From Iodobacter fluviatilis (GTDB lineage Bacteria > Pseudomonadota > Gammaproteobacteria > Burkholderiales > Chitinibacteraceae): a DNA stretch of 64,000 bases. Position 1 is the stretch's first letter, and each line of letters opens with the position of its first letter. Both the position numbers and the translations under genes were made by a program. The notes beneath the pieces are model-generated. The model saw only the letters and a program-made list of their open reading frames with translations, made no database searches and was not told where the DNA came from. Of this stretch, positions 51,759 through 61,663 are shown in pieces. The DNA is taken from positions 1,426,001-1,490,000 of the forward strand of contig NZ_CP025781.1 in NCBI RefSeq assembly GCF_004194535.1, given 5' to 3'.

Positions 51759-52270
51759 TTAGCAGCTCCTAGAATCTCTTCAACGCTCTTACCACGTTTC
51801 GCAGCGATATCCGCTGGTGTATGCAGCTTAGAAAGACCGTTTAATGTTGCACGCACAATGTTGTACGGGTTGGTCGAACCATGGCACTTTGCCGAAATAT
51901 TATGGATACCCATAACTTCGAACACAGCGCGCATTGGGCCGCCAGCAATAATACCCTTACCATCTGCAGCAGGTTGCATAAACACGGTAGTCGCGCCATG
52001 CTTGCCGTAAACGGTGTGTTGGATAGTACCGTTATTCAAAGAAACTTTCTGCAATTTGCGGCGAGCTTCTTCCATTGCTTTTTGTACAGCTACAGGCACT
52101 TCTTTCGATTTGCCCTTGCCCATGCCAACGCCGCCATCACCATCACCAACAACTGTCAGTGCGGCAAAACCAAGGATACGACCACCCTTGACGACTTTGG
52201 TAACGCGATTTACAGCGACCATCTTTTCACGAAGGCCGTCGCCGCGTTCTTCCATATCGTTCTTAGCCAT
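51755..52270 (-). CDS. rpsE: 30S ribosomal protein S5
   Basis: 171 residues. Double-stranded RNA-binding-like N domain ([41 protein letters not shown]) and C domain with [17 protein letters not shown]. It is important for decoding fidelity. spc operon. Confidence 0.97.
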   Translation of the reverse strand: MAKNDMEERGDGLREKMVAVNRVTKVVKGGRILGFAALTVVGDGDGGVGMGKGKSKEVPVAVQKAMEEARRKLQKVSLNNGTIQHTVYGKHGATTVFMQPAADGKGIIAGGPMRAVFEVMGIHNISAKCHGSTNPYNIVRATLNGLSKLHTPADIAAKRGKSVEEILGAAK

Positions 52271-52289
52271 ATATCAACTCCAAACTCAA

Positions 52290-52643
52290 TTAGAAGACGA
52301 GGCCGCCCTCACGAGCGGCATCAGCTAAGGCCTTAACACGGCCGTGATATTTGAAGCCGGAACGGTCAAATGCAACCGTTTCGACACCCGCAGCTTTCGC
52401 TTTTTCTGCGATACGCTTGCCAATCACGACTGCGGCATCAACAGAGCCGCCATTCTTGATTTGGCCACGAACATCTGCTTCAAGTGTTGAAGCAGAAACC
52501 AGTACTTTGCTACCGGTTTCGTCGATGATCTGGGCGTAGATGTGACTGTTGGTGCGATGCACCGACAGACGCAACATCTTGAGCTCCGCAATCTTTGCAC
52601 GGGTTTTACGTGCGCGGCGGAGTCGAGCTTGGTTCTTGTCCAT
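52290..52643 (-). CDS. rplR: 50S ribosomal protein L18
   Basis: 117 residues, [33 protein letters not shown] and the [24 protein letters not shown] end. It binds 5S rRNA with L5 and L25. spc operon. Confidence 0.97.
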   Translation of the reverse strand: MDKNQARLRRARKTRAKIAELKMLRLSVHRTNSHIYAQIIDETGSKVLVSASTLEADVRGQIKNGGSVDAAVVIGKRIAEKAKAAGVETVAFDRSGFKYHGRVKALADAAREGGLVF

Positions 52644-52656
52644 GATTCAGCCTCGA

Positions 52657-53190
52657 TTACTTCTTCTTGGTTTCTTTCAATACGACAACCTCATCCGAAT
52701 AACGTACGCCCTTGCCTTTATATGGCTCTGGCTTACGGTATTCACGGATTTCGGCTGCAACTTGACCAACTAGTTGCTTGTCGGCGCCCTTGAGGACGAT
52801 TTCGGTTTGCGTCGGGGTTTCCACCTTCACACCCACAGGCATTGTATGCGCAACTGGATGAGAAAAGCCGAGAGTCAAGTTCAAGACATCGCCTTGAGCT
52901 TGAGCACGGTAACCAACGCCTACCAGCAAGAGCTTACGCTCAAAGCCTTTAGAAACGCCTGCTACCATGTTGTTTACCAACGCGCGCAATGTACCGGACA
53001 TAGAGCGAGCATGCTTAGATGCACTCTTGGCGGCAAATTGTACGGCATTGTCCTCAACCTTAACGTCAACATCAACGCAAAGTGCTTGCGTCATTGTGCC
53101 GTGCGGGCCCTTCACAACGATTTCACCAGCTGCGAATTGAACTTCAACGCCTGCCGGGATAACTACTGGGTTTTTTGCTACGCGAGACAT
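52657..53190 (-). CDS. rplF: 50S ribosomal protein L6
   Basis: 177 residues with the two repeated L6 domains. [17 protein letters not shown] opens it and [21 protein letters not shown] near the end is the signature. It lies near the sarcin-ricin loop. spc operon. Confidence 0.97.
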   Translation of the reverse strand: MSRVAKNPVVIPAGVEVQFAAGEIVVKGPHGTMTQALCVDVDVKVEDNAVQFAAKSASKHARSMSGTLRALVNNMVAGVSKGFERKLLLVGVGYRAQAQGDVLNLTLGFSHPVAHTMPVGVKVETPTQTEIVLKGADKQLVGQVAAEIREYRKPEPYKGKGVRYSDEVVVLKETKKK

Positions 53191-53202
53191 CGATTCACCT
53201 CT

Positions 53203-53595
53203 TTAAGCGACGACGCACAGAAGCTCGCCACCAATACCATTGGCACGTGCTTTGCGATCTGTCATTACGCCTTTGGAGGTGGACAAAATAGCCACACCCA
53301 GACCGTTCATCACCGTTGGGATTTCTGTTGCACCTTTGTAGATGCGCAGACCCGGCTTGGACACACGGTCCAAACGCTCGATAACCGGACGACCAGCGTA
53401 GTACTTGAGTTCGATGGTCAGAACAGGCTTAACTTCACCTGCGACTTCAAACGATTCGATATAACCTTCATCTTGCAACACGCCAGCAATAGCTAACTTC
53501 AGTGTGGACGACGGCATTGTAACTTGTGCCTTGTCCGCACGTTGTGCGTTGCGAATACGGGTTAGCATATCGGCGATAGGATCATGCATTGCCAT
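53203..53595 (-). CDS. rpsH: 30S ribosomal protein S8
   Basis: 130 residues, [30 protein letters not shown] and the end [20 protein letters not shown]. It binds 16S helix 21. In E. coli S8 also represses the spc operon by binding near rplE; no such site was searched in detail here. Confidence 0.97.
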   Translation of the reverse strand: MAMHDPIADMLTRIRNAQRADKAQVTMPSSTLKLAIAGVLQDEGYIESFEVAGEVKPVLTIELKYYAGRPVIERLDRVSKPGLRIYKGATEIPTVMNGLGVAILSTSKGVMTDRKARANGIGGELLCVVA

Positions 53596-53610
53596 GTTTT
53601 ATCTCTCCTA

Positions 53611-53916
53611 TTACCAGCTAGCCTTGACCATGCCAGGAACTTCACCCTTAAAGGCGAGTTCACGTAGCTTGATACGGCCGAGTCCGAATTTGCGATACAC
53701 GCCACGACCACGACCAGTAATCGAACAACGATTTACTAGACGTACTGGGCTTGCATTACGCGGAAGCTGCTGGAATTGCAAACGAGCAGCAAAACGCTCT
53801 TCGTCAGATGCATTCTGGTCATTGATGACCGCCATCAGCTTTTCACGCTTGGCGGCGTACTTAGCGACGGTTGCACGACGCTTTTCCTCACGCTTAATCA
53901 CTGCGACTTTAGCCAT
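53611..53916 (-). CDS. rpsN: 30S ribosomal protein S14
   Basis: 101 residues from the ATG at 53916 ([14 protein letters not shown]); the longer frame to 53976 would overlap rpl[28 protein letters not shown] is diagnostic. It is the long, zinc-free form of S14. spc operon. Confidence 0.97.
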   Translation of the reverse strand: MAKVAVIKREEKRRATVAKYAAKREKLMAVINDQNASDEERFAARLQFQQLPRNASPVRLVNRCSITGRGRGVYRKFGLGRIKLRELAFKGEVPGMVKASW

Positions 53917-53923
53917 GGTTGCC

Positions 53924-54463
53924 TCAACTCTTGAATGGGAACTTGAAGCAAGCGAGTAAAGCACGCGCTTCTTCATCGGATTTAGCTGTAGTGGTAATCG
54001 TAATATTCATACCACGTAAAGCGTCAATCTTGTCGTATTCGATTTCTGGGAAAATGATTTGCTCACGCACGCCCATATTGAAATTTCCACGACCGTCAAA
54101 CGATTTACCACTCACACCGCGGAAATCGCGCACACGTGGCAAAGCAACCGTTACCAGACGATCCAAAAATTCGAACATGCGTTCGCGGCGCAAAGTCACT
54201 TTGCAGCCAACCGGATACCCTTCACGAATCTTGAAACCAGCAATCGACTTTTTAGCTACAGTAACAACCGGCTTTTGACCAGCAATCTTCACCAAATCAC
54301 CAACAGCATGATCCATCACTTTCTTATCCGCAATCGCTTCGCCAACACCCATGTTAATGGTAATTTTGTCGATACGTGGAACTTGCATGATGGACTTATA
54401 ACCGAACTGCTCAACCAGCTTCGGAATTACTTGATCTTTATAAAACTCTTGCAGACGTGCCAT
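53924..54463 (-). CDS. rplE: 50S ribosomal protein L5
   Basis: 179 residues, [43 protein letters not shown] with the [18 protein letters not shown] loop. It binds 5S rRNA and contacts the P-site tRNA. spc operon. Confidence 0.97.
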   Translation of the reverse strand: MARLQEFYKDQVIPKLVEQFGYKSIMQVPRIDKITINMGVGEAIADKKVMDHAVGDLVKIAGQKPVVTVAKKSIAGFKIREGYPVGCKVTLRRERMFEFLDRLVTVALPRVRDFRGVSGKSFDGRGNFNMGVREQIIFPEIEYDKIDALRGMNITITTTAKSDEEARALLACFKFPFKS

Positions 54464-54476
54464 TTTTCATCACCCC

Positions 54477-54797
54477 TTAGCCGCCAACCACTTCGCCACT
54501 AGACTTAAAGAAACGAACCTTGCGGCCATCCTCTAAAGTCTTGAAGCCAACGCGATCAGCCTTGCCCGTTGCAGTGTTAAACAAGGCAACATTAGAAATG
54601 TGAACCGGCATAGTCTTTTCGACAATACCGCCCTGTACACCGCGCATTGGATTTGGCTTTTGGTGTTTTTTCACCACATTAACGCCTTCAACAACGACAC
54701 GATCTTCAGCCGGGATTACGCGCAGCACTGTACCGCGCTTGCCGTTGTCCTTGCCTGTGATAACGATGATTTCATCGCCTTTGCGAATCTTGTTCAT
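54477..54797 (-). CDS. rplX: 50S ribosomal protein L24
   Basis: 106 residues from the ATG at 54797 ([25 protein letters not shown] motif); an in-frame ATG at 54827 overlaps rplN and is unlikely. It is an early assembly protein of the 50S. spc operon. Confidence 0.96.
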   Translation of the reverse strand: MNKIRKGDEIIVITGKDNGKRGTVLRVIPAEDRVVVEGVNVVKKHQKPNPMRGVQGGIVEKTMPVHISNVALFNTATGKADRVGFKTLEDGRKVRFFKSSGEVVGG

Positions 54798-54807
54798 GCC
54801 CGTCCCC

Positions 54808-55176
54808 TTACAACACTTCTGGCGCAAGTGAAACGATTTTCATAAATCGTTCATTGCGCAGCTCACGAGTAACTGGCCCAAAAATACGGGTACCAATTGG
54901 CTCAAGCTTGGCATTAAGGAGAACTGCAGCGTTGCCATCAAACTTGATAAGCGAACCATCAGCACGGCGTACGCCCTTAGCGGTGCGAACCACTACGGCG
55001 CTATATACGTCACCTTTTTTAACACGACCACGAGGGGCAGCATCTTTAATGGCAACCTTAATAATATCGCCCACCGAAGCGTAGCGACGCTTGGAACCAC
55101 CAAGAACCTTAATGCACATTACTGAACGTGCACCAGTGTTATCAGCAACTTCAAGCCTAGTTTGCATTTGAATCAT
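54808..55176 (-). CDS. rplN: 50S ribosomal protein L14
   Basis: 122 residues from the ATG at 55176 ([37 protein letters not shown]), with GGAGG upstream. First gene of the spc operon. A 186-bp gap to rpsQ holds a terminator, a promoter candidate and two small tandem hairpins, much more than the usual spacing in this cluster. Confidence 0.97.
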   Translation of the reverse strand: MIQMQTRLEVADNTGARSVMCIKVLGGSKRRYASVGDIIKVAIKDAAPRGRVKKGDVYSAVVVRTAKGVRRADGSLIKFDGNAAVLLNAKLEPIGTRIFGPVTRELRNERFMKIVSLAPEVL

Positions 55177-55209
55177 TGAAACAAACCTCCAACTTTTTCC
55201 GCCTATAAT

Positions 55210-55242
55210 CTCGGCAAGACCGAGTCGCTCGGCAAAACCGAG
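55210..55242 (-). repeat. Tandem mini-hairpins in the rplN leader
   Basis: Two 15-base units (55210-55224 and 55228-55242) differ at one base in the loop. Each reads CTCGG-loop-CCGAG on the minus strand. The units lie 34-66 bases before the rplN start. Alternative pairing between units is possible. Function unknown; a binding site for a ribosomal protein repressor is one idea. Confidence 0.6.
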
Positions 55243-55313
55243 CATTAGCAGCTAGTTTTGGATCCCGTAGGGAAGAACTCCATACACAACATGTGTTATA
55301 TATGGATAAGAAA

Positions 55314-55344
55314 GCGGGCATTGTACATAAAGCACAATACCCGC
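55314..55344 (-). terminator. Terminator of the S10 operon, behind rpsQ
   Basis: 11-bp stem with one G-U (arms 55334-55344 and 55314-55324), loop of 9, followed by TTTCTTA on the minus strand. It stands 19 bases behind rpsQ, at the S10/spc operon boundary. Confidence 0.7.
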
Positions 55345-55348
55345 GCAA
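55320..55348 (-). promoter_or_regulatory. Promoter candidate of the spc operon, inside the terminator
   Basis: -35 TTGCGC (55343-55348) and -10 TACAAT (55320-55325), spacer 17 bp, minus strand. Both elements fall within the terminator hairpin, so transcripts starting here begin after its 3' arm. E. coli also has the spc promoter between rpsQ and rplN. Confidence 0.55.
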
Positions 55349-55362
55349 GCACGTATTAAATA

Positions 55363-55623
55363 TTAATTACGAGCTTTCTCTACCAGCGTCGTCACAGCCC
55401 AATTTTTTGTTTTGGACAATGGACGAATTTCTACGATTGTAACCAAATCACCTTCGTGATATTGATTGCTTTCGTCATGCGCATGGTATTTTTTGGAACG
55501 ACGCATCATCTTGCCGTAGAGCGGGTGTTTAACCAGACGCTCTACCAACACGGTAACAGTCTTATCCATTTTGTCGCTGACGATACGGCCTGTCAGTTCG
55601 CGCTTCAGTTTAGCTTCAGACAT
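55363..55623 (-). CDS. rpsQ: 30S ribosomal protein S17
   Basis: 86 residues, [42 protein letters not shown]. Last gene of the S10 operon; a terminator follows. Confidence 0.97.
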   Translation of the reverse strand: MSEAKLKRELTGRIVSDKMDKTVTVLVERLVKHPLYGKMMRRSKKYHAHDESNQYHEGDLVTIVEIRPLSKTKNWAVTTLVEKARN

Positions 55624-55625
55624 CG

Positions 55626-55814
55626 TTAAGCCGCCTTCTGAGCCATGATGGTATGAACGCGCGCAATATCTTTGCGCACACGGTTGAGTTCGCTTGGCTT
55701 GGCCAGTTGACCCGTCGCATGCTGCATACGCAAGCTAAATTGCGCCTTCAACAATGCGGTCAACTCAGCCTTCAGCTCTTCAACAGATTTCTGATGTAGT
55801 TCAGCAGCTTTCAT
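55626..55814 (-). CDS. rpmC: 50S ribosomal protein L29
   Basis: 62 residues, two helices, with [33 protein letters not shown]. The start overlaps the rplP stop. It sits at the peptide tunnel exit next to L23. Confidence 0.97.
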   Translation of the reverse strand: MKAAELHQKSVEELKAELTALLKAQFSLRMQHATGQLAKPSELNRVRKDIARVHTIMAQKAA

Positions 55815-56230
55815 CGTTGTCCCGCCTGACGAGTGACAAAGGTAGTCGCGAATGGCAATTTAGCAGAAGCAAGACGGAAAGCCTCGCGTGCAACTACTTC
55901 ATCAACACCATCCAACTCATACAATACTTTGCCTGGTTGAATCTCAGCAACCCAGTAATCTGGGCTACCCTTACCATTACCCATTCGCACTTCAGCGGGC
56001 TTGGTAGAGATTGGCTTATCTGGGAACGTACGAATCCATACACGGCCACCACGCTTAATATAACGCGTGATCGCACGACGGGCGGATTCAATCTGACGTG
56101 CAGTCAGACGACCACGACTTGTGGCCTTGAGCCCAAACACACCAAAAGCAACGCTGTTACCACGAGTAGCAATACCCGTGTTACGGCCCTTCTGGACCTT
56201 GCGATACTTAAGTCTAGTTGGCTGCAGCAT
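55811..56230 (-). CDS. rplP: 50S ribosomal protein L16
   Basis: 139 residues, [36 protein letters not shown] and [35 protein letters not shown], diagnostic. It overlaps the rpsC end by 17 bases. S10 operon. Confidence 0.97.
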   Translation of the reverse strand: MLQPTRLKYRKVQKGRNTGIATRGNSVAFGVFGLKATSRGRLTARQIESARRAITRYIKRGGRVWIRTFPDKPISTKPAEVRMGNGKGSPDYWVAEIQPGKVLYELDGVDEVVAREAFRLASAKLPFATTFVTRQAGQR

Positions 56231-56921
56231 TACGTGGCCCCTTCCGTGCGTTTTTCTTCTGAGCTTCAGGTGCTGGTTCAGCAGCCTTTTCGCCCGGCTT
56301 CATTTCGCCTTTATAAACCCAAACCTTGATACCAATAATACCGTAGGTGGTTTTGGCTTCAGAAGTAGCGTAATCAATATCAGCACGCAGGGTATGCAAA
56401 GGCACACGGCCTTCACGATACCACTCGCAGCGCGCAATTTCGATGCCGTTCAAACGACCTGACGACATGATTTTGATACCTTGGGCACCAAGGCGCATTG
56501 CGTTTTGCATTGCACGCTTCATTGCACGACGGAACATAACGCGCTTTTCAAGTTGCGCGGAAATACTATCAGCAATAATTTGTGCATCGATTTCAGGCTT
56601 ACGCACTTCTTCGATGTTTACATGCACGGGCACATTTAAGATTTTTTGCAGCGCTTTCTTAAGCTGCTCAATATCCTCACCCTTCTTACCAATCACCACA
56701 CCAGGACGAGCCGTGTAGATAGTGATTTTAGCGTTCTTAGCCGGACGCTCGATTACGACACGACTCACCGAAGCACTGGCCAGTTTCTTTTTCAGATAAT
56801 CGCGTACAGCGATGTCCTCATTGAGCATACCGGCAAAATTGCTACTGTTGGCGTACCAACGCGAAGCCCAGTTCTTGGTGACGGCGAGACGAAAACCCGT
56901 CGGATGAACTTTCTGACCCAT
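56214..56921 (-). CDS. rpsC: 30S ribosomal protein S3
   Basis: 235 residues. KH domain ([18 protein letters not shown]) and C-terminal domain ([43 protein letters not shown]), then an Ala- and Lys-rich tail. It has helicase activity at the mRNA entry. S10 operon. Confidence 0.97.
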   Translation of the reverse strand: MGQKVHPTGFRLAVTKNWASRWYANSSNFAGMLNEDIAVRDYLKKKLASASVSRVVIERPAKNAKITIYTARPGVVIGKKGEDIEQLKKALQKILNVPVHVNIEEVRKPEIDAQIIADSISAQLEKRVMFRRAMKRAMQNAMRLGAQGIKIMSSGRLNGIEIARCEWYREGRVPLHTLRADIDYATSEAKTTYGIIGIKVWVYKGEMKPGEKAAEPAPEAQKKNARKGPRNAAAN

Positions 56922-56930
56922 AGTCGCTCC

Positions 56931-57260
56931 TTAATCGCCAACAATCAATGTGATATGGCAAGTTTGCTTCTCGATACGATTGCCACGGCCTTTGGCACGT
57001 GCGCTGAAACGCTTAAGAGAAGGCCCCTTATCCACAAAAATTGTGGTCACTTTGAGTGCGTCGATATCGGCGCCTTCATTGTGCTCAGCATTGGCAATAG
57101 CGGATTCCAAAACCTTCTTAATTAAAACTGCGCCCTTTTTAGGGCAGAAGGCCAGGATGTTCAACGCCTGCTCTACCGGCTTGCCACGGACTAGGTCAGC
57201 GACCAGCCGCGCTTTTTGGGCGGAGAGGCGAGTGTTGCTTAATACAGCAGATACTTGCAT
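56931..57260 (-). CDS. rplV: 50S ribosomal protein L22
   Basis: 109 residues, [36 protein letters not shown] and the tunnel loop [23 protein letters not shown]. It lines the exit tunnel, site of macrolide resistance. S10 operon. Confidence 0.97.
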   Translation of the reverse strand: MQVSAVLSNTRLSAQKARLVADLVRGKPVEQALNILAFCPKKGAVLIKKVLESAIANAEHNEGADIDALKVTTIFVDKGPSLKRFSARAKGRGNRIEKQTCHITLIVGD

Positions 57261-57269
57261 GTCTTCACC

Positions 57270-57545
57270 TTATCGCTTGGCTTTTTTGTCCGCAGCATGG
57301 CCTTTGAACGTGCGGGTGAGTGCGAACTCGCCCAGCTTGTGTCCAACCATGTTTTCGTTCACATATACCGGAACGTGCTGCTTACCATTGTGAACTGCAA
57401 TTGTCAGACCAACGAAGTCTGGCAACACAGTAGAACGGCGTGACCAAGTTTTCACTGGACGCTTGTCGTTCGCCGCGCGGGCAGTTTCCACCTTTTTAAT
57501 CAGGTGCAGGTCAACGAATGGGCCTTTTTTAATAGAACGTGCCAT
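57270..57545 (-). CDS. rpsS: 30S ribosomal protein S19
   Basis: 91 residues, [20 protein letters not shown] and [31 protein letters not shown]. It pairs with S13 in the 30S head. S10 operon. Confidence 0.97.
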   Translation of the reverse strand: MARSIKKGPFVDLHLIKKVETARAANDKRPVKTWSRRSTVLPDFVGLTIAVHNGKQHVPVYVNENMVGHKLGEFALTRTFKGHAADKKAKR

Positions 57546-57550
57546 TTACA

Positions 57551-58387
57551 TTACCTCTTGTTCGCGGGACGACGACGCACGATCATATTGCTTGTGCGCT
57601 TGTTGCGACGAGTGCGATAGCCCTTAGCAGGCTGGCCCCATGGACTTACTGGAACACGACCTTCACCAGTACGACCCTCACCACCACCGTGCGGGTGATC
57701 AACCGGGTTCATAGCAGTACCACGTACGGTTGGACGAATACCCAACCAACGCTTAGCACCTGCTTTACCGTAGGAGCGAAGGTTATGCTCTTCGTTACCT
57801 ACCTCACCGATTGTTGCACGGCAATCAACGTGAACCTTGCGGATTTCGCCCGAACGCAAACGCAACTGAGCGTAAGCACCTTCACGAGCCAACAACTGAA
57901 CACCTGCACCAGCAGAACGCGCCAACTGAGCGCCTTTACCTGGCTGCAATTCGATGCAGTGAATAGTGGAACCAACTGGGATATTGCGAATAGGAAGGGT
58001 ATTACCCACCTTAATCGGCGCATCCGAGCCAGAAATCACAGTCATATCAGCCTTCAGGCCTTTAGGAGCAATGATGTAACGACGCTCACCATCAGCGTAG
58101 CAAAGCAACGCAATATTAGCGGTACGGTTAGGATCGTACTCAAGACGCTCAACGCGACCTACGATACCATCCTTGTCATTGCGCTTAAAGTCGATAAGAC
58201 GATAATGCTGCTTATGACCACCACCCATATGACGGGTTGTGATCACACCACGGTTGTTACGACCAGCAGTCTTGCTTTGCGATTCGAGCAAAGGAGCGTA
58301 CGGAGCACCTTTGTGCAGATCCGAGTTCACAACCTTGACGACGGCGCGGCGACCGGGGGACGTCGGTTTTACTTTTACCAATGCCAT
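57551..58387 (-). CDS. rplB: 50S ribosomal protein L2
   Basis: 278 residues, [19 protein letters not shown] and the [23 protein letters not shown] segment with the conserved His near the peptidyl transferase centre. A 370-codon frame on the opposite strand here is only a shadow. S10 operon. Confidence 0.97.
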   Translation of the reverse strand: MALVKVKPTSPGRRAVVKVVNSDLHKGAPYAPLLESQSKTAGRNNRGVITTRHMGGGHKQHYRLIDFKRNDKDGIVGRVERLEYDPNRTANIALLCYADGERRYIIAPKGLKADMTVISGSDAPIKVGNTLPIRNIPVGSTIHCIELQPGKGAQLARSAGAGVQLLAREGAYAQLRLRSGEIRKVHVDCRATIGEVGNEEHNLRSYGKAGAKRWLGIRPTVRGTAMNPVDHPHGGGEGRTGEGRVPVSPWGQPAKGYRTRRNKRTSNMIVRRRPANKR

Positions 58388-58399
58388 TTTCAGTCTCCT

Positions 58400-58705
58400 T
58401 TACTGCGCTGCCGCGAGGTCGAGTTCTTGGCCTGCAGCCAGGCTAATATAAGCCTTTTTCCAGTCCTTGCGACGACCTACGGTACGACCAAATTTCTTGC
58501 CCTTGCCCTTGACATTCAATGTCGACACACCTTCAACCTTCACTTTAAAGAGAAGCTCAACAGCGGCCTTGATTTCTGCCTTGGTAGCGTCCGTGGAAAC
58601 ACGGAAAACAACTTGGTCATTCTTTTCAGCCACAAAAGTGGTCTTTTCTGACACGATAGGTGCCAAAAGAACTTGAAGCAGACGATTTTCAGAGAATTGC
58701 ATCAT
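58400..58705 (-). CDS. rplW: 50S ribosomal protein L23
   Basis: 101 residues, [41 protein letters not shown] and [11 protein letters not shown]. Docking site for trigger factor and SRP at the tunnel exit. The start overlaps the rplD stop (ATGA). S10 operon. Confidence 0.97.
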   Translation of the reverse strand: MMQFSENRLLQVLLAPIVSEKTTFVAEKNDQVVFRVSTDATKAEIKAAVELLFKVKVEGVSTLNVKGKGKKFGRTVGRRKDWKKAYISLAAGQELDLAAAQ

Positions 58706-59322
58706 GCGTACAACTCCTCAAAAGCTTGCAATGCTTCACGAGTGATAACCACTTTCTTATAACGAACGAGGCTCACTGGATCAGCTTGCGATGGCTCAAG
58801 GACCAGAACGTGCGCAAGATTGCGCGACGCAAGGTACAAGTTCTCATCCAACTCTTTAGTAATAATCAACACGGAGTCCAACTGCATAGCAGCTAGCTTC
58901 AGTGCAAACGCCTTAGTCTTGGGTGTTTCAGCAATAAAGCTTTCCACCACCACCAGACGCTCTTCACGAACCAGTTGCGACAAGATGGTCGCAATACCAG
59001 CGCGGAACATCTTACGGTTAACTTTTTGGGAGAAGTTCTCGTCTGGGCTATTCGGGAAAGCACGACCACCACCACGCCATAGCGGGGAAGAACTCATACC
59101 AGCACGAGCACGACCAGTACCCTTCTGCTTCCAAGGCTTTTTGGTCGAGTGACTTACGTTATCACGACCTTTTTGAGCACGATTGCCGCTACGAGCATTT
59201 GCGAAGTAAGCGGTCACTACTTGGTGAACCAGCGCCTCGTTAAACTCGCGTGCGAACAGTGCATCGGAACCAGCAACAGCGGCTTGCGCCTCGCCAGCAG
59301 CATTGATGACTTTAAGATCCAT
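58702..59322 (-). CDS. rplD: 50S ribosomal protein L4
   Basis: 206 residues, [57 protein letters not shown], the tunnel extension of L4. In E. coli, L4 represses its own operon by attenuation; the terminator at 60016-60049 is a candidate target here. S10 operon, its last base shared with rplC region borders. Confidence 0.97.
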   Translation of the reverse strand: MDLKVINAAGEAQAAVAGSDALFAREFNEALVHQVVTAYFANARSGNRAQKGRDNVSHSTKKPWKQKGTGRARAGMSSSPLWRGGGRAFPNSPDENFSQKVNRKMFRAGIATILSQLVREERLVVVESFIAETPKTKAFALKLAAMQLDSVLIITKELDENLYLASRNLAHVLVLEPSQADPVSLVRYKKVVITREALQAFEELYA

Positions 59323-59966
59323 TACGCACCTGCCTTCACACTCGGACGAACAACGACGTCATTGCCCTTGCAGCCAGGGACAGCACCCTTAACTAACAAC
59401 AATTGACGCTCGGCATCGACACGGACGATTTCCAGGTTCTGGGTGGTACGCTGAACGTTACCCAATTGACCTGCCATGCGCTTACCAGGAAATACACGAC
59501 CCGGATCTTGCGCTTGACCAATAGAACCCGGCGTATTATGCGAGCGCGAGTTACCGTGGGAGGCACGATTAGATGAAAAGTGGTGGCGCTTAATTACACC
59601 AGCAAAACCTTTACCTAGCGTTGTACCAGTTACATCAACGTACGAACCAGCCGCAAACATCTCAACTGAAAGCTGATCACCAGCCTTCAATTCTGCTAAT
59701 TTCTCTGCAGTGACATTAAATTCAACCAAACCCAAACCTGCTTCCACCCCTGCTTTCGCAAAGTGGCCAGCTTGAGCCTTGTTTACACGACTAGCTTTCT
59801 TTGCACCGAAAGTAACCTGAACAGCTGAATAGCCATCAGTTTCCGGCGTCTTGATTTGCGTAACGCGATTAGCTGACATGTCCAGCACAGTTACCGGAAT
59901 GGACGCGCCATCCTCAGCAAATACGCGGGTCATGCCGACTTTACGTCCGACAAGTCCTAAGCTCAT
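59322..59966 (-). CDS. rplC: 50S ribosomal protein L3
   Basis: 214 residues from the ATG at 59966 ([20 protein letters not shown]), with AAAAGGA upstream; the longer frame runs through a terminator. The [23 protein letters not shown] loop carries the Gln that is methylated in E. coli. First gene of what appears to be the S10 transcription unit in this organism. Confidence 0.97.
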   Translation of the reverse strand: MSLGLVGRKVGMTRVFAEDGASIPVTVLDMSANRVTQIKTPETDGYSAVQVTFGAKKASRVNKAQAGHFAKAGVEAGLGLVEFNVTAEKLAELKAGDQLSVEMFAAGSYVDVTGTTLGKGFAGVIKRHHFSSNRASHGNSRSHNTPGSIGQAQDPGRVFPGKRMAGQLGNVQRTTQNLEIVRVDAERQLLLVKGAVPGCKGNDVVVRPSVKAGA

Positions 59967-60015
59967 AGTTATATCCTTTTCAGGGCCGATTACGATTGAC
60001 CGGCTAAACCCAAAG

Positions 60016-60049
60016 TAAAAAAGGCTTACTACCCTTAGGTAGCAAGCCC
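60016..60049 (-). terminator. Terminator between rpsJ and rplC
   Basis: Perfect 11-bp stem with one G-U (arms 60038-60048 and 60023-60033), a 4-base loop and six T on the minus strand. Strong rho-independent terminator form, 74 bases behind rpsJ. Could be the end of the str operon or an attenuator for rplC and the genes behind it. Confidence 0.8.
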
Positions 60050-60052
60050 GCG

Positions 60053-60081
60053 ACTTTAACAAGATTTTTCTTTTACCGCAA
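60053..60081 (-). promoter_or_regulatory. Promoter candidate for rplC and the S10 genes
   Basis: -35 TTGCGG (60076-60081) and -10 TAAAGT (60053-60058), spacer 17 bp, minus strand. The predicted start near 60046 lies inside the 5' arm of the terminator, so RNA starting here could not form the full hairpin. Confidence 0.5.
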
Positions 60082-60122
60082 GTACTTAGCACATATCACA
60101 GAAAAAAAATCTTGATTGCCGA

Positions 60123-60434
60123 TTACTGTAGTTTGATTTCTACATCAACGCCAGCTGGTAAATCCAGCTTCATCAGCGCATCAACGGTTTTGTCTGTTGG
60201 ATTGACAATGTCCATTAAGCGCAGGTGCGTACGAATTTCCATCTGATCACGCGCCATTTTATTAACGTGCGGGGAACTCAGAATGTCAAAACGCTCAATT
60301 TTAGTAGGAAGTGGAACCGGGCCCTTAACAACAGCACCAGTACGCTTAGCCGTATCAACAATTTCCTGCGCCGAACGATCAATCAGAGCGTAGTCAAAAG
60401 CTTTCAGGCGAATACGGATTTTTTGGTTTTGCAT
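60123..60434 (-). CDS. rpsJ: 30S ribosomal protein S10
   Basis: 103 residues from the ATG at 60434 ([34 protein letters not shown]); an ATG two codons earlier is open. S10 is also NusE, an antitermination factor used at boxA sites like those in the rRNA operon of this window. It follows tuf by 12 bases and is separated from rplC by a strong terminator, so it appears to belong to the str operon. Confidence 0.97.
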   Translation of the reverse strand: MQNQKIRIRLKAFDYALIDRSAQEIVDTAKRTGAVVKGPVPLPTKIERFDILSSPHVNKMARDQMEIRTHLRLMDIVNPTDKTVDALMKLDLPAGVDVEIKLQ

Positions 60435-60446
60435 TTTCACAAGCCT

Positions 60447-61637
60447 TTAAACGAGGACTTTGGCAACTACACCAGCGCCAACAGTACGGCCACCTTCGCG
60501 AATAGCGAAGCGTAGACCTTGTTCCATAGCAACTGGAGCGATCAGGGTAACGGTAACTTCAACGTTATCACCTGGCATCACCATTTCGGTACCTTCTGGC
60601 AAATCAACTGAACCTGTTACGTCCGTTGTACGGAAAAAGAACTGTGGACGGTAGCCGTTAAAGAATGGAGTGTGACGACCACCTTCATCTTTCGACAAAA
60701 CGTACACAGAACCTTCGAACTTAGTGTGCGGAGTGATCGAACCTGGCTTAGCCAACACTTGACCACGCTGAACATCTTCACGCTTAGTACCACGAAGCAA
60801 TGCACCGATATTATCGCCAGCTTGACCTTGGTCAAGCAGTTTACGGAACATTTCGACACCAGTACATGTTGTCTTAACTGTTGTAGTGATACCAACAATT
60901 TCGATTTCTTCGCCGACTTTAACAACGCCGCGCTCAACACGACCAGTCACAACAGTACCGCGACCTGAGATCGAGAATACATCTTCAACTGGCATCAGGA
61001 ACGCGCCATCAACAGCACGCTCTGGCAACGGAATGTATGAATCGAGCGCTTCAGCAAGACGGAAAATAGATGGCTCGCCGTGCTCAGACTGATCACCTTC
61101 CAGGGCCATACGAGCAGAACCAACAATAATTGGAGTGTCATCACCAGGGAAGTCATACTTGCTCAGCAGTTCACGAACTTCCATGTCTACCAATTCAAGC
61201 AATTCAGCATCATCAACCAAGTCAGCTTTGTTCAAGTAAACAATGATGTACGGAACGCCAACTTGACGAGCCAACAAGATGTGCTCACGAGTTTGTGGCA
61301 TAGGACCATCAGCTGCTGAACATACCAAGATCGCGCCATCCATCTGCGCAGCACCCGTAATCATGTTCTTGATGTAATCCGCGTGACCTGGGCAGTCAAC
61401 GTGAGCGTAGTGACGTGTTTCTGTCTCATACTCAACGTGCGATGTATTAATAGTAATACCACGTGCTTTTTCTTCAGGAGCGCTATCGATTTGCGAATAA
61501 TCTTTCGCTTCGCCACCGAATTTCTTCGACAAGATAGTCGAAATTGCCGCTGTCAGAGTGGTCTTACCATGGTCAACGTGACCAATTGTACCAACGTTAA
61601 CGTGTGGCTTTGTGCGCGTAAACTTTTCTTTTGCCAT
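60447..61637 (-). CDS. tuf: Elongation factor Tu
   Basis: 396 residues. G1 [13 protein letters not shown], switch [16 protein letters not shown]3 [13 protein letters not shown]4 NKADLVDD, G5 SARMALEGD; domains 2 and 3 follow. It delivers aminoacyl-tRNA to the ribosome. Between fusA and rpsJ. A second tuf copy is usual elsewhere in such genomes but not seen here. Confidence 0.97.
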   Translation of the reverse strand: MAKEKFTRTKPHVNVGTIGHVDHGKTTLTAAISTILSKKFGGEAKDYSQIDSAPEEKARGITINTSHVEYETETRHYAHVDCPGHADYIKNMITGAAQMDGAILVCSAADGPMPQTREHILLARQVGVPYIIVYLNKADLVDDAELLELVDMEVRELLSKYDFPGDDTPIIVGSARMALEGDQSEHGEPSIFRLAEALDSYIPLPERAVDGAFLMPVEDVFSISGRGTVVTGRVERGVVKVGEEIEIVGITTTVKTTCTGVEMFRKLLDQGQAGDNIGALLRGTKREDVQRGQVLAKPGSITPHTKFEGSVYVLSKDEGGRHTPFFNGYRPQFFFRTTDVTGSVDLPEGTEMVMPGDNVEVTVTLIAPVAMEQGLRFAIREGGRTVGAGVVAKVLV

Positions 61638-61663
61638 TGCTATAAATCCTTTAAATTATATGA

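Noticed and set aside
52774-53496. 240-codon plus-strand frame opposite rplF and rpsH
   Set aside because: Shadow of L6 and S8; no ribosome site or recognisable motif.
57539-58651. 370-codon open frame on the plus strand opposite rplB and rplW
   Set aside because: The minus strand encodes the essential L2 and L23 with full family sequence; the plus-strand translation is rich in Thr, Asn and Cys without domain features, a shadow of codon bias.
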